Source of the DNA: Arcanobacterium phocae
GTDB taxonomy: Bacteria > Actinomycetota > Actinomycetes > Actinomycetales > Actinomycetaceae
Assembly: GCF_900105865.1 (NCBI RefSeq)
Contig: NZ_LT629804.1
Location: 1,054,001-1,118,000, forward strand
Length of the DNA stretch: 64,000 bases
Reading direction: 5' to 3'
A model generated the notes under the pieces. It made no database searches. It was not told where the DNA came from and saw only the letters and a program-made list of their open reading frames with translations. The position numbers and the translations under genes were made by a program. How positions within the stretch are numbered: position 1 is the stretch's first letter; each line of letters opens with the position of its first letter. This document shows, piece by piece, positions 1-7,719 of the stretch.

Positions 1-1
1 A

Positions 2-481
2 GCGATCGCAATATCGGTACCCATGTTCGTGATGTTCCGCCAAGTGTCCTTAACAAATACTTTCATTTCCATCATTTTGGCAGATATCGCAGTCACTTTA
101 CCTTTTGCAGTTATTTTATTGCGTCCGTACTTCGCGCAATTTCCTTATGATGTCGAAGAAGCTGCGAAACTTGACGGATTATCAACCCTGCAAACTATTG
201 TGCGGATTGTGATTCCAACAATACGCCCGGGTGTCATTATGATTGGTTCGTTTGCTTTCCTCATGGCATGGGGAGAATTCACGTTTGCCCTGACGTTACT
301 GACAGACCAAAACATCCAACCTCTTACGGTGGCATTGAATAGGTTGATTGGACAGTATGGAACGAATTGGAATGACCTTATGGCGGTGGCGACTTTGATT
401 GCATTGCCAGTTTTACTGGTATTCATAGCCCTGCAGCGCTACATAGTGGGAGGTCTGGCTGGAGGAGCCACCAAAGGCTGA
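2..481 (+). CDS. Carbohydrate ABC transporter permease, C-terminal part (5' end outside window)
   Basis: This is the C-terminal 159 residues of an inner-membrane permease of the MalG/UgpE type; the frame is open at the left edge of the window, so the gene is only partly shown. The EAA loop that contacts the ATPase is visible: EEAAKLDGLSTLQTI followed by IPTIRPG about 12 residues later. Hydrophobic segments flank it (around LADIAVTLPFAVILL, MIGSFAFLMAWGEFTFAL and LMAVATLIALPVLLVFIAL). The protein ends in QRYIVGGLAGGATKG, a typical end for this family, where the final GAVKG-like stretch recurs. The binding protein, partner permease and ATPase must lie to the left. The sugar transported cannot be told from this fragment. 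The roughly 200 bases after the stop show no clear terminator. Confidence 0.9.
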   Translation, partial: AIAISVPMFVMFRQVSLTNTFISIILADIAVTLPFAVILLRPYFAQFPYDVEEAAKLDGLSTLQTIVRIVIPTIRPGVIMIGSFAFLMAWGEFTFALTLLTDQNIQPLTVALNRLIGQYGTNWNDLMAVATLIALPVLLVFIALQRYIVGGLAGGATKG

Positions 482-683
482 GCGTTAAGAATTAATATCT
501 GGCTGACTTCTGTTCTGTTTCTGGAGCTATTTGTTCGTAGCGTTTAGGGCCGGCTTGTCACGCTTTACTTCCCAACTGAGAGTAGCGACATCTACTGCGT
601 GTTAATGGTTGTAGTTTTGCCTGGCAGTAAAGACGGCGGTTTCCATGAAATATTGGTGGAAAATGCTTATGTTGGTCAATTGT

Positions 684-1745
684 TTATAGAGTTTCTTCAG
701 TTGCATTGACATCGGTAGAGCTATCCTCGTGGGATTGCAGCAATTGATTGATTCGCATTTCTTTCTCGACTATAAACCTTTTATTGTAAAAGACGTCTGC
801 GAACTCTAAAACAGTATTCATTTGAGCGGTGTCGTACAAAGAACCAAACACGCTGCCAATGACAGGGATAGATTTTCCGATTGTTTTTTGCGTAAGGCTC
901 CTGCCGATTTGTTCGAATACGCCTTTGAATAAGCTATTTTCTAAACCCTTTTTACCAGCATTTTCTAAGGCTTTTTTAGCTGCCGTATTGGCCAATGCGC
1001 GCATTTGCGTGGCTAGTAGACTAGCTCCACCTCGTGCTGCCATTTCTGTCCAGGTCTTTTTCGCTGTTTGTTTCACGGCTGATAATTCTGCGAAAACCAT
1101 GAACTTGCTAATTGTGCTCGTCAGCCCATCTGTCCCTTGTTGGTTAGGGTTGAGTGCATTCATAAATACTTCACTGGCGATGACGAGTTCTGTTGCGTCA
1201 TTTTTAACGTCATAGCCATAATGCATGGCAATCGATTGGACGCCGCGATAATAAATGAAGGTGCTTAGTACAAGGTTGAATGGTAATCCAGCGAAGCCGA
1301 AATAGCCTGTTACACCACCTTCGATGAGAGCTAATGCTAAACCGCTAGTTTTATATGAAGAAACTACTTCTGCTATATCGTAAGAGCGTGCTAGGCAGAT
1401 TGCCTTCAGATCTGTTATTTCATTATCTGCTATTTTTTCGTTGACGTTATTGATAATACTGGTTTCACTTATGGAGTATTTTGCAACTGTTTTTGTGACA
1501 ACATCGAAGCCGTTCGTTATTACTTCGAGAGCAGAAGCGAAAAGATCTTGCTCGGAGATGGTCGCTTTTACGGAGGATCCGAAATCCAATAGTTGCTGCG
1601 GTGTGTATTCGTAAATTAGGTCGCCGAGCTGATTTAACGTGGAGGGCGCAACTAGCTTTTCGTAGCGCTCAGATAGTAGTTCTAGTGAACGTGTTTCCTT
1701 CGCATCAATTATTAGAGTAGGAACTTTATACGCCATATTGCCCAA
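684..1745 (-). CDS. EcsC family protein
   Basis: A 353-residue protein assigned to the EcsC family from its central segment: a Gly-rich stretch (ALIEGGVTGYFGFAGLPFN), then a hydrophobic run, YYRGVQSIAMHYGYDV and an acidic DATELVIASEVF segment. EcsC-family proteins are poorly understood; the Bacillus relative is linked to an ABC exporter. The frame runs up to a GTG at 1763, but AAGGAG (1757-1752) lies 6 bases before a TTG at 1745, which is the start chosen here; an ATG at 1736 is the next option. The gene stands alone, convergent with the ABC permease and divergent from the AbiE operon. Several segments are predicted to be membrane-associated rather than clear transmembrane helices. No enzymatic motif was recognised. 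Confidence 0.75.
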   Translation of the reverse strand: MGNMAYKVPTLIIDAKETRSLELLSERYEKLVAPSTLNQLGDLIYEYTPQQLLDFGSSVKATISEQDLFASALEVITNGFDVVTKTVAKYSISETSIINNVNEKIADNEITDLKAICLARSYDIAEVVSSYKTSGLALALIEGGVTGYFGFAGLPFNLVLSTFIYYRGVQSIAMHYGYDVKNDATELVIASEVFMNALNPNQQGTDGLTSTISKFMVFAELSAVKQTAKKTWTEMAARGGASLLATQMRALANTAAKKALENAGKKGLENSLFKGVFEQIGRSLTQKTIGKSIPVIGSVFGSLYDTAQMNTVLEFADVFYNKRFIVEKEMRINQLLQSHEDSSTDVNATEETL

Positions 1746-1831
1746 AGCTTTCTCCTTATTCACCTACGTTGTTGGAATCTGTGGAAATGATACCAACCAT
1801 ATTCTCTAGTGTGGGTTGTTGTTAGTGTTTC

Positions 1832-1859
1832 CCTGATGTTTCCATATGTAAACATCAGG
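1832..1859. promoter_or_regulatory. Perfect 10-bp inverted repeat upstream of the EcsC gene
   Basis: CCTGATGTTT (1832-1841) and AAACATCAGG (1850-1859) are exact reverse complements separated by 8 bases. The site lies about 90 bases upstream of the EcsC start, in the divergent region shared with AbiE. It may be an operator or a hairpin; no T-tract follows, so a terminator is less likely. Confidence 0.4.
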
Positions 1860-1952
1860 ACGGGCGGTAGTTGCGTGGGGTGGATAGTGCAGCTCTGATC
1901 GTGAGTTAAAAGCGAAGATTTAGCAGCGAGAGTGCGCAGGGATATTATTTGC

Positions 1953-1989
1953 TATACTGGCTTCGTTTACAACACGTAAACGAAACCAG
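1953..1989 (+). promoter_or_regulatory. abiE promoter -10 with overlapping inverted-repeat operator
   Basis: A TATACT hexamer (1953-1958) is followed by a dyad: TTCGTTTAC (1962-1970) and GTAAACGAA (1976-1984), 5 bases apart, extended by CTGG (1957-1960) and CCAG (1986-1989). AbiEi antitoxins of the studied Streptococcus and mycobacterial systems repress their own operon by binding inverted repeats at the promoter, so this dyad is the likely AbiEi operator (inference). No good -35 hexamer is seen. The AGGTGG ribosome site begins 5 bases after the dyad. Confidence 0.6.
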
Positions 1990-2004
1990 TATTAGGTGGT
2001 GTGT

Positions 2005-2913
2005 GTGATAGAGCTTGAAAATCTAGCAATGTCGCAGTGGGGTATGTTCACTACCGCACAAGCTCAACAATTGGGAGTTCGGCGTAACCAAATTTCTCGA
2101 CTGCGTGATGCGGGGCGTATAGAAGGGCTATCGTATGGCGTCTACCAGTACGCGTCTGGTAACCAAACCTCGCATGCTGATGTTAAAGCTGCGTGGCTCT
2201 CCGTCTTTCCGAAGGAGTCAGCCTATGAGCGACTGGAGAAGCCATCCTTTGATGCGGTTATTTCTGGAAGAACTGCAGCCTATATGCATGGTATTGGGGA
2301 TTTTCATGCTTCTCCGTATACGTTCACGCTGTCCGTGCGCAAACAAACCACACGTGATGATATCCGTTATTTTCGTCAGGAGATTGATTCGAAAGATATT
2401 ATTCTGGTCGAGCACGTGCCAGTGACCACTCTGGAACGAACTATTTATGATCTTATCCGGCTCGGTGAAGATCCTGACCTGATCGCAAACATGATTGCTG
2501 ATGCTGCTCGCAATGATTATAGATTCGATCACGAACGCCTCGCTTACCTGCTGAAACCGCTGGCAAAGAAGCATGGATATGCAACAGGTGATGGGGAAGC
2601 CTTTGCGCGCGACTTGTTCGCGCGCAACGCTGCTGAACCGCAGTTTGATCAAGGAATATCAAATCTTCTGCGTTCGATGAAAGTGATCGCAGAAGCTGGA
2701 AAAGCCGTGCAACTCAACTCGGAAAGTCTACATTCTTTGATGCAAAGTGTCATCATCTTTTCGGCAGCTATAGAAGCGGCTCAGAAAAGCTATGCGCCAA
2801 CGAAAGAGCAAATGAGAGTAATAGGGGATTGTTTGATCCAGGTAGCCGACGCTGTTCGCCTGTACCAAATGAAACTGACGGGGGAGACAAGAAAGAAGGA
2901 CGACGATGACTGA
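2005..2913 (+). CDS. abiEi: AbiEi-family type IV toxin-antitoxin antitoxin
   Basis: A 302-residue antitoxin/transcriptional regulator. The N-terminus has the winged-helix AbiEi domain (MFTTAQAQQLGV, then RRNQISRLRDAGRIEGL and SYGVYQYAS). The body carries typical AbiEi landmarks: VISGRTAAYMHGIGDFHASP and the VPVTTLERTIYDLI element. In known systems the antitoxin neutralises the AbiEii nucleotidyltransferase without stable complex formation and represses the operon. A GTG at 2005 sits 5 bases after AGGTGG (1994-1999) and is preferred; GTG codons at 1996 and 1999 and an ATG at 2029 are alternatives. The last 8 bases overlap the toxin start (ATGACTGA), which indicates translational coupling. The C-terminal ~80 residues (after NAAEPQFDQGI) look helical and were not recognised. 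Confidence 0.88.
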   Translation: MIELENLAMSQWGMFTTAQAQQLGVRRNQISRLRDAGRIEGLSYGVYQYASGNQTSHADVKAAWLSVFPKESAYERLEKPSFDAVISGRTAAYMHGIGDFHASPYTFTLSVRKQTTRDDIRYFRQEIDSKDIILVEHVPVTTLERTIYDLIRLGEDPDLIANMIADAARNDYRFDHERLAYLLKPLAKKHGYATGDGEAFARDLFARNAAEPQFDQGISNLLRSMKVIAEAGKAVQLNSESLHSLMQSVIIFSAAIEAAQKSYAPTKEQMRVIGDCLIQVADAVRLYQMKLTGETRKKDDDD

Positions 2914-3862
2914 ACGTCGTTATCGCACTGCTCGTGCGCTTGAGCTCGCTGTTAAAGAGAGCGCGAAAAAATCTTCCCAGAATACGAACCACGCCCTAGA
3001 AGGATACTATACGGGGAGGTTTCTAGAAAGAATCTTTAGTGAAGACCCGCCAGCGTTTATTCTCAAAGGTGGACGAGGGATGCTTGCTCGTACGATTGAC
3101 GCGAGATATACGCGCGATACCGACGTCGTCTATAGCGGGCAGGATCTCGAGGAAGCTCTTAGTGAGCTAGAACGGATCGCAAGAATTGACCTTGACGATT
3201 ATCTCGAATATATCGTTGAGCCCGCAAAGCCGATTGCCAGTAATCAAGAATATCGTGACGGTTATCGAGTAAAAATTTCTGTACTTCTTGGTAAAACAAA
3301 GAGACTCAATGCGTTGTCAATTGATCTCGTAGTTGATCGTATCCCGGTTGAAGAAACAGATGCTATTGAACCGGCAAATCGATTGCACATAGAAGGAATT
3401 CCAGTTTTTAAGTATCGCGTTTATCCAGTAGTGCATGCTGTAGCAGATAAAGTGTGCGCAACGATGCAACGCTATGAGGGTGGCCGAGTCTCTAGTCGGG
3501 TTAGAGATCTTGTAGATCTTATTATTTATCTGCGGAATGAAAAAATTGATGGAGATGCGCTTGCAAGACGGATAGCATCAGAAGCTCGGATTCGGCGACT
3601 TGGAACTCTTGAATCTTTTCATGTTCCTGAGCTTTGGTTCAACGAGTACTCGGGAAACTTCCGAAAGATTGCCAAAGAAGTAAAGATTCCGGCTCAGCTG
3701 CAAGATATTGCGACCGCTGAAGAGCTAGTAAAAACCTGTATTGATCCGGCTCTGGCAGGAGAAACAGTTGGTTTAGTGTGGGACCCTACGGCATTGCAGT
3801 GGGTGGAAAAGGGTAGCGATTCTGAAAATAGTCCTTCTTTGGATTTAGGACGAGGCTTCTGA
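2906..3862 (+). CDS. abiEii: AbiEii/AbiGii-family nucleotidyltransferase toxin
   Basis: A 318-residue toxin of the DUF1814 nucleotidyltransferase fold. Visible motifs: FILKGGRGMLAR (residues ~51-62), which corresponds to the G-S-like nucleotide loop; R67-Y-T-R-D71-T-D73, the Rx(T)xDxD metal site; a later lysine motif YPVVHAVADKVCA; and SRVRDLVDLI, matching the family's basic-D-x-x-D motif. Characterised relatives use NTPs (AbiEii binds GTP; the MenT toxins modify tRNA acceptor ends), causing growth arrest that aborts phage infection. Which nucleic acid this one acts on is unknown. It is translationally coupled to the antitoxin. All key residues appear intact, so the toxin should be functional. 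Confidence 0.9.
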   Translation: MTERRYRTARALELAVKESAKKSSQNTNHALEGYYTGRFLERIFSEDPPAFILKGGRGMLARTIDARYTRDTDVVYSGQDLEEALSELERIARIDLDDYLEYIVEPAKPIASNQEYRDGYRVKISVLLGKTKRLNALSIDLVVDRIPVEETDAIEPANRLHIEGIPVFKYRVYPVVHAVADKVCATMQRYEGGRVSSRVRDLVDLIIYLRNEKIDGDALARRIASEARIRRLGTLESFHVPELWFNEYSGNFRKIAKEVKIPAQLQDIATAEELVKTCIDPALAGETVGLVWDPTALQWVEKGSDSENSPSLDLGRGF

Positions 3863-3884
3863 TCTCTAATAGAGAAGGAATTAA

Positions 3885-3977
3885 ATGGGCTTACCGAAGT
3901 TTAGCTGGACGCGAGTATTCTCAACGACAGGTGTGTCCTTCCTTGTGTTTGTGTTCGTTGTCCTCACCATAAAATAA
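3885..3977 (+). CDS. Possible 30-residue hydrophobic peptide behind abiEii
   Basis: A short frame of 30 codons starts at an ATG 5 bases after GAGAAGGA (3872-3879) and ends at TAA. The peptide has a basic, aromatic N-terminus (MGLPKFSWTRVFSTT) and one hydrophobic span (GVSFLVFVFVVLTI) ending in lysine, the layout of a small single-pass membrane peptide. It lies 22 bases after the toxin stop in the same direction, so it could be the third gene of the abiE operon. No homolog is recognised. The strong ribosome site and the clean N-basic/hydrophobic layout argue for it; its small size argues for caution. Confidence 0.4.
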   Translation: MGLPKFSWTRVFSTTGVSFLVFVFVVLTIK

Positions 3978-4209
3978 AGGTAATTCTTTAGGAACACGAC
4001 AACAGAGTAAACTGTTTGTCTTAACGCGAGAAGAACTGATGTTACTCTAGCTTGACGTCCTCATCTCCTAGCAACTTTACAAGTCTCTCATAGATTGCGT
4101 TGCATCCGCTGATGTTCCGTTGAAAGTCGCTGATTGCTTCGGCGGTTGCAGACGACCTTTTTTGATTTTTGCGGTGTATTCCGGATTGTTTTCGTGGTTG
4201 TTCCGTATA

Positions 4210-4764
4210 CTAAGCCATTGTATATGACCGGGGTCTAATGGGCGCGATCCATGCGGCAAACAATAGTTGCTGATATATTTCTTGAGCTCGTTCTTCGCCA
4301 AAGAACTCTTCTAAGAAGCCCAGCAGTTTTGCGTAGTTGAATTCTGGAAACTTATGTGAAGCGTCCCGTAGTGCATCTGCGATCAGCGAAAGATCTTCGT
4401 CGTCAGCTACAAGATCGGAAACAGTACGTTCAGGTCGCGTTACTAGTAGGCCGTGAATAAACATAACTTCATCGCGCTGAATAATTCGGCGAGCGAAACT
4501 GGCACTCGGGTTTCGTGAGTTAATTCGTCGAGGTGCATAGACCCGATACGGTGACAGGTGAAAATCTCTAATCTCTAGCAGAGACGAGCCGGTAGCCCCG
4601 CCTGCAGTAACACCATCCCAGTTGCTAGGTTGTATGCGTTCATGAGTAAATTTTTCTGGGGCGGTAAGTTTCCACAATGCCACCAGCTCATCTGTATAGG
4701 AAGCGCCAGAGCATCTGTAAAAGTGTCTCCCGATTCTGCCAGATACGCTATCGATTCGACGTGG
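4210..4764 (-). pseudogene. Remnant of a second AbiEi-like antitoxin gene
   Basis: The minus-strand frame from about 4683 to 4210 encodes segments that align by eye with the intact AbiEi at 2005-2913: LLEIRDFHLSPYRVYAPRR against the HGIGDFHASPYTF region, and GLLVTRPERTVSDLVADDED against VPVTTLERTIYDLI. The N-terminal winged helix is missing: the frame is closed by TAA at 4767-4765, and a neighbouring frame (ESIAYLAESGDTFTD) supplies the expected preceding residues, which implies a frameshift near 4690. No partner toxin remains. The sequence diverges from the intact copy, so it is an old paralog from another AbiE locus and not a recent duplication. Confidence 0.65.
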
Positions 4765-4779
4765 TTATTTCTTTTTACG

Positions 4780-4809
4780 TTTCAATTGCAAGGTAGGAAC
4801 CTACAATTG
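4780..4809 (+). promoter_or_regulatory. Promoter with dyad before the first MFS pseudogene
   Basis: TTTCAA (4780-4785) and TACAAT (4802-4807), 16 bases apart, form a plausible promoter. Between them lies the dyad GTAGG-AA-CCTAC (4793-4804), flanked by two copies of CAATTG (4783-4788 and 4804-4809). A dyad in the spacer is the usual place for a MerR- or TetR-type operator of an exporter gene. Confidence 0.4.
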
Positions 4810-4841
4810 GGCACCTTTAGCTATCGTGCTACCATGATTGA

Positions 4842-6067
4842 ATGAAAAAGGCTTCATCGTGGCAATACGTTAGTTTCCGGCGCTTGCTTGGATCGACGCT
4901 GGCGAATGATGTTGCTCAGTCGATAGCGTATATTGTTGTCCCGCTAACGGTGTTGGCGAATGGGGCAAGTGCGTCAACCGCAGGTCTTGTTACAGCCATT
5001 GTGGCGGCAACCGGAATCCTGAGTCAGATCTTTAGCGGAGTTATCGCAGACCGGTTTAACTCGGGCAAACTCATCCGGGTTAGCTCCTTAATCCAAATGA
5101 GTTGCTGGGTGAGCGTGGCTCTGTTATAGAGCACAGGGCATAATACTTCTGTTGCGACCGCTGGTTTAGCTTCTGTTGCGGCGGCTTTTGCTTCGATAAC
5201 TGTGCCATCTGAGCACTCCATTATTCAAAAAATTCTGCCTCAGGGACTCTATACTCAAGCTAATGGGGTGACTCAAGGGCGAGAGGCTGTCGCTAATCTA
5301 CTTGGTGGTCCTTTTGCTGGTCTGGTTTTCGCTGGCAGTCATGTGGCTACATATATTGTTCAGTCTGTATGTCACTTGTTCGCTGCTGTGATAGTCCCGC
5401 CGGTTAAGTTGCGACCAGCTGAAGGTAGTACTAGTGCTAACACAATGTTCGATGAGCTAAAAAGTGGTTTCCGCTTTGTTTGGAATGACTCATCTTTGCG
5501 TGCTATTGTCACGACCGCTTCGATTATCAATCTCCCATTAGCAATGATGCCAATCATTATGATTAGTTATTTTGAGAAAAGTAGCTATTCGTCAACGCTT
5601 ATTGGTTTCTATATGAGCACGATGGGGTTGGGGATTTTTCTCGGCTCTTTTGTGGCGGGAAAAATTTTGGATAGGCTCAAGCGATTGTCGTTGGCGCAGC
5701 AACGATAATCGCTTTAACTTTGAGTATGTTTGCGACAGCTTGTGTGTATGGGAATTTTGTTTTTAGTTGCGTAGTGTTTTTTGCTGGCGGGCTTCTGCTT
5801 CCGGCATTTAATTCCTTAATTGCGTCATACACGATGACGGTTACGCCAGAACATCTGATTGGGCGAGTGGTAGCAGCATCGGGTGTTCCTGGAATGATAC
5901 TTATGCCCTTGGGAAGCTATTTGGGCGGACTTATGCTAGATAGTTTCGGAATTTTCATCGCGTTATCGTGTGCCTCGTTAATTGCGGGAATATCAGTGGT
6001 TCCGCTCTTTTCGTCGCCCGAGTTTGTCCGAATGCGGCATATTGTTGAGCCGTCAGGTGACACATAG
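4842..6067 (+). pseudogene. MFS drug-efflux transporter, broken by a stop and a frameshift
   Basis: The reading frame encodes a 12-helix exporter of the MFS_3/EntS-like type (N-terminus RLLGSTLANDVAQSIAYIVV, loop SGVIADRFNSGKL). It meets an in-frame TAG at 5127-5129, then continues in the same frame (STGHNTSVATAGLASVAAAF) to 5708. The coding sense shifts to the next frame between 5675 and 5681, giving AIVVGAATIIALTLSMF and running to 6067. Joined, the pieces make a protein of about 408 residues, the expected length, so the gene decayed by point changes and not by large deletion. The start is ATG 4842, about 28 bases from the predicted transcript start. The gene lies divergent from the AbiEi remnant. 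Confidence 0.85.
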
Positions 6068-6104
6068 CTAGACCCCGCCGCCACCAAAAACATACCCTAA
6101 TGAT

Positions 6105-7457
6105 ATGACTACCTCGCAAACCGCCCTGCAACAGATCGATTCGCGCCCGCTTACGCGCCATCAAAAGTCGTTGATTGCCTTGGTGGTTGCCGGCAACATT
6201 TCGGAGTTTTTCGACATGTTCCTCATAGGTTTCGTCGTCGCTGTCCTCACTAGACCGTGGCATTTGACCGGTTTCGAGGCGGGCACGATCCTGGCTTGTT
6301 CCGGGCTAGGTACCGTGATCGGCGCGGTCATGTGGGGCCGGTTGGCAGACAAAATCGGCCGCAAACGTGCCTTTTTCTGGTGCGTTCTCATGTTTACGAT
6401 GTTCACGCTGGCCTCGGTTTTTACTCCCGAGCGCGGCTGGATCATGCTCGCTGTGCTGCGCGTATTGGTGGGCATGGGCGTGGGCGGTCTCAACATCGTC
6501 TCGATCTCGTACCTGCAGGAGTTCGTTCCGGCAAAACAGCGCGGTTTGCTGGCTGGCCTGGCGTCGGTCTTTATCCCGGCAGGACTGTTTTTAGGCGCTT
6601 TAGCACAACAGATTTTTCACGACCACTGGCGTGCCCTCATCGCCTTAGGCGCGCTACCGATTTTTCTCCTTTTCTGGTTACGCAAGGTCCCAGAATCTCC
6701 GCGTTATCTGCTCTCCCAGGGGAGAACCGCTGAAGCCTCCCAGGCGTTGGCGTGGGCGCTGGAACTTCCAGCTTCCCACGTGGGTACGCTACCGCCGTCG
6801 TCGAAACCTCACCGCGCATCCTACGCCCAAGTTTTCCGCCGGCATCGGCGCTCGCTCACAATCGTAGCGCTCGGAACCTTCAGTTTCATTCTCGGTTCGG
6901 CGACGATTCAGTCGTGGGGCCAAACGTTGCTTCATGACGGATACGGATTATCGACGACGACGGTGGCCTCGCTCTTCATGCTGGTATCCTTCGCCGACTT
7001 GCTCGGGCGGTTGGCGGCTGCCTGGGTCGCAGACCGAATCGGGCGGCGCTGGACGCTACTAGCCTGTGGAACTGTGGGTGCGATCGGCTCATTAATCGTG
7101 GCCTGGTCAGCCTTTGCTGGCACTGCCGGTTCGTGGATCTTGTTCTTCAGTGGAGTCATCATCGCAATGGGGTTCGGCGACGGCGCTTTCGGAATCTTGA
7201 ACGCGTTTGGGGCAGAACAGTTCCCGAACGAAGTACGTGCCACTGGCCTAGGCCTTGGCTACGGTATCGGCGCCTCGGCCAAAATAATCGGTCCGATGTT
7301 GATGGGATTGCTGATTGGCGGGAGCGCCGTGCGGCCAACGGTCACGCTCAACGCAGTTGTTCCAGCTTTTATCGTGTTCGCAATTTTGCTCCTTGCTGGC
7401 GGAGTTATCTACATGTTTGCGGAAGAAACGAACGGTCGGTCGTTGGATGCTCTGTGA
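6105..7457 (+). CDS. MFS transporter, sugar/acid symporter type
   Basis: An intact 450-residue major-facilitator protein with 12 predicted helices. Family marks are visible: GRLADKIGRKRAF after helix 2, the RVLVGMGVGGLNIVSISYL helix, KVPESPRYLL before the central loop, and the second-half counterpart DRIGRRWTLL. This is the sugar-porter/aromatic-acid-symporter branch of MFS; its substrate cannot be read from the sequence. Its codon choice is visibly GC-richer than that of the flanking genes, suggesting separate acquisition. The ATG at 6105 follows an unimpressive ribosome site. It lies 37 bases after the decayed exporter. Confidence 0.8.
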   Translation: MTTSQTALQQIDSRPLTRHQKSLIALVVAGNISEFFDMFLIGFVVAVLTRPWHLTGFEAGTILACSGLGTVIGAVMWGRLADKIGRKRAFFWCVLMFTMFTLASVFTPERGWIMLAVLRVLVGMGVGGLNIVSISYLQEFVPAKQRGLLAGLASVFIPAGLFLGALAQQIFHDHWRALIALGALPIFLLFWLRKVPESPRYLLSQGRTAEASQALAWALELPASHVGTLPPSSKPHRASYAQVFRRHRRSLTIVALGTFSFILGSATIQSWGQTLLHDGYGLSTTTVASLFMLVSFADLLGRLAAAWVADRIGRRWTLLACGTVGAIGSLIVAWSAFAGTAGSWILFFSGVIIAMGFGDGAFGILNAFGAEQFPNEVRATGLGLGYGIGASAKIIGPMLMGLLIGGSAVRPTVTLNAVVPAFIVFAILLLAGGVIYMFAEETNGRSLDAL

Positions 7458-7647
7458 GAATCTGGAAGCAGTTCCGGGTAGTCAGTACACTTTGCGAAAC
7501 GCGACGGTGGGTTGCAATAGTAGGTTTAAGGGAATACCGGAATATTGAAAATATCCTCTAATTGTAGTTCTTTGCCATAGTGCTGTGACCGTTTTGTGGT
7601 CAAGTAGACGCATTTTGAAGAAAGTCTTGTGGGGGTCGGGGAAACTC

Positions 7648-7685
7648 TATACTATTAATAACTAAGGTTAGCCTAACCTTAGTTA
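7648..7685 (+). promoter_or_regulatory. Promoter with DtxR/IdeR-type iron box
   Basis: A 27-base palindrome (arm TAACTAAGGTTAG at 7659-7671, exact complement at 7673-7685, one central base) contains the established DtxR/IdeR consensus core TTAGGTTAGSCTAACCTAA in nearly complete form. It starts 5 bases after a TATACT -10 hexamer (7648-7653), so it would cover the transcription start. In Corynebacterium and Mycobacterium such boxes are bound by the Fe2+-loaded repressor. The surface-protein gene that starts at 7720 should therefore be made under iron limitation (inference). Confidence 0.85.
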
Positions 7686-7719
7686 TATTTTCTAAAAACT
7701 TCACTAAAAGGAGTTAACA

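Noticed and set aside
4077..4301. Minus-strand 74-codon frame overlapping the AbiEi remnant
   Set aside because: No recognisable family features; may be the decayed tail of the remnant, but alignment by eye does not support it as a gene.
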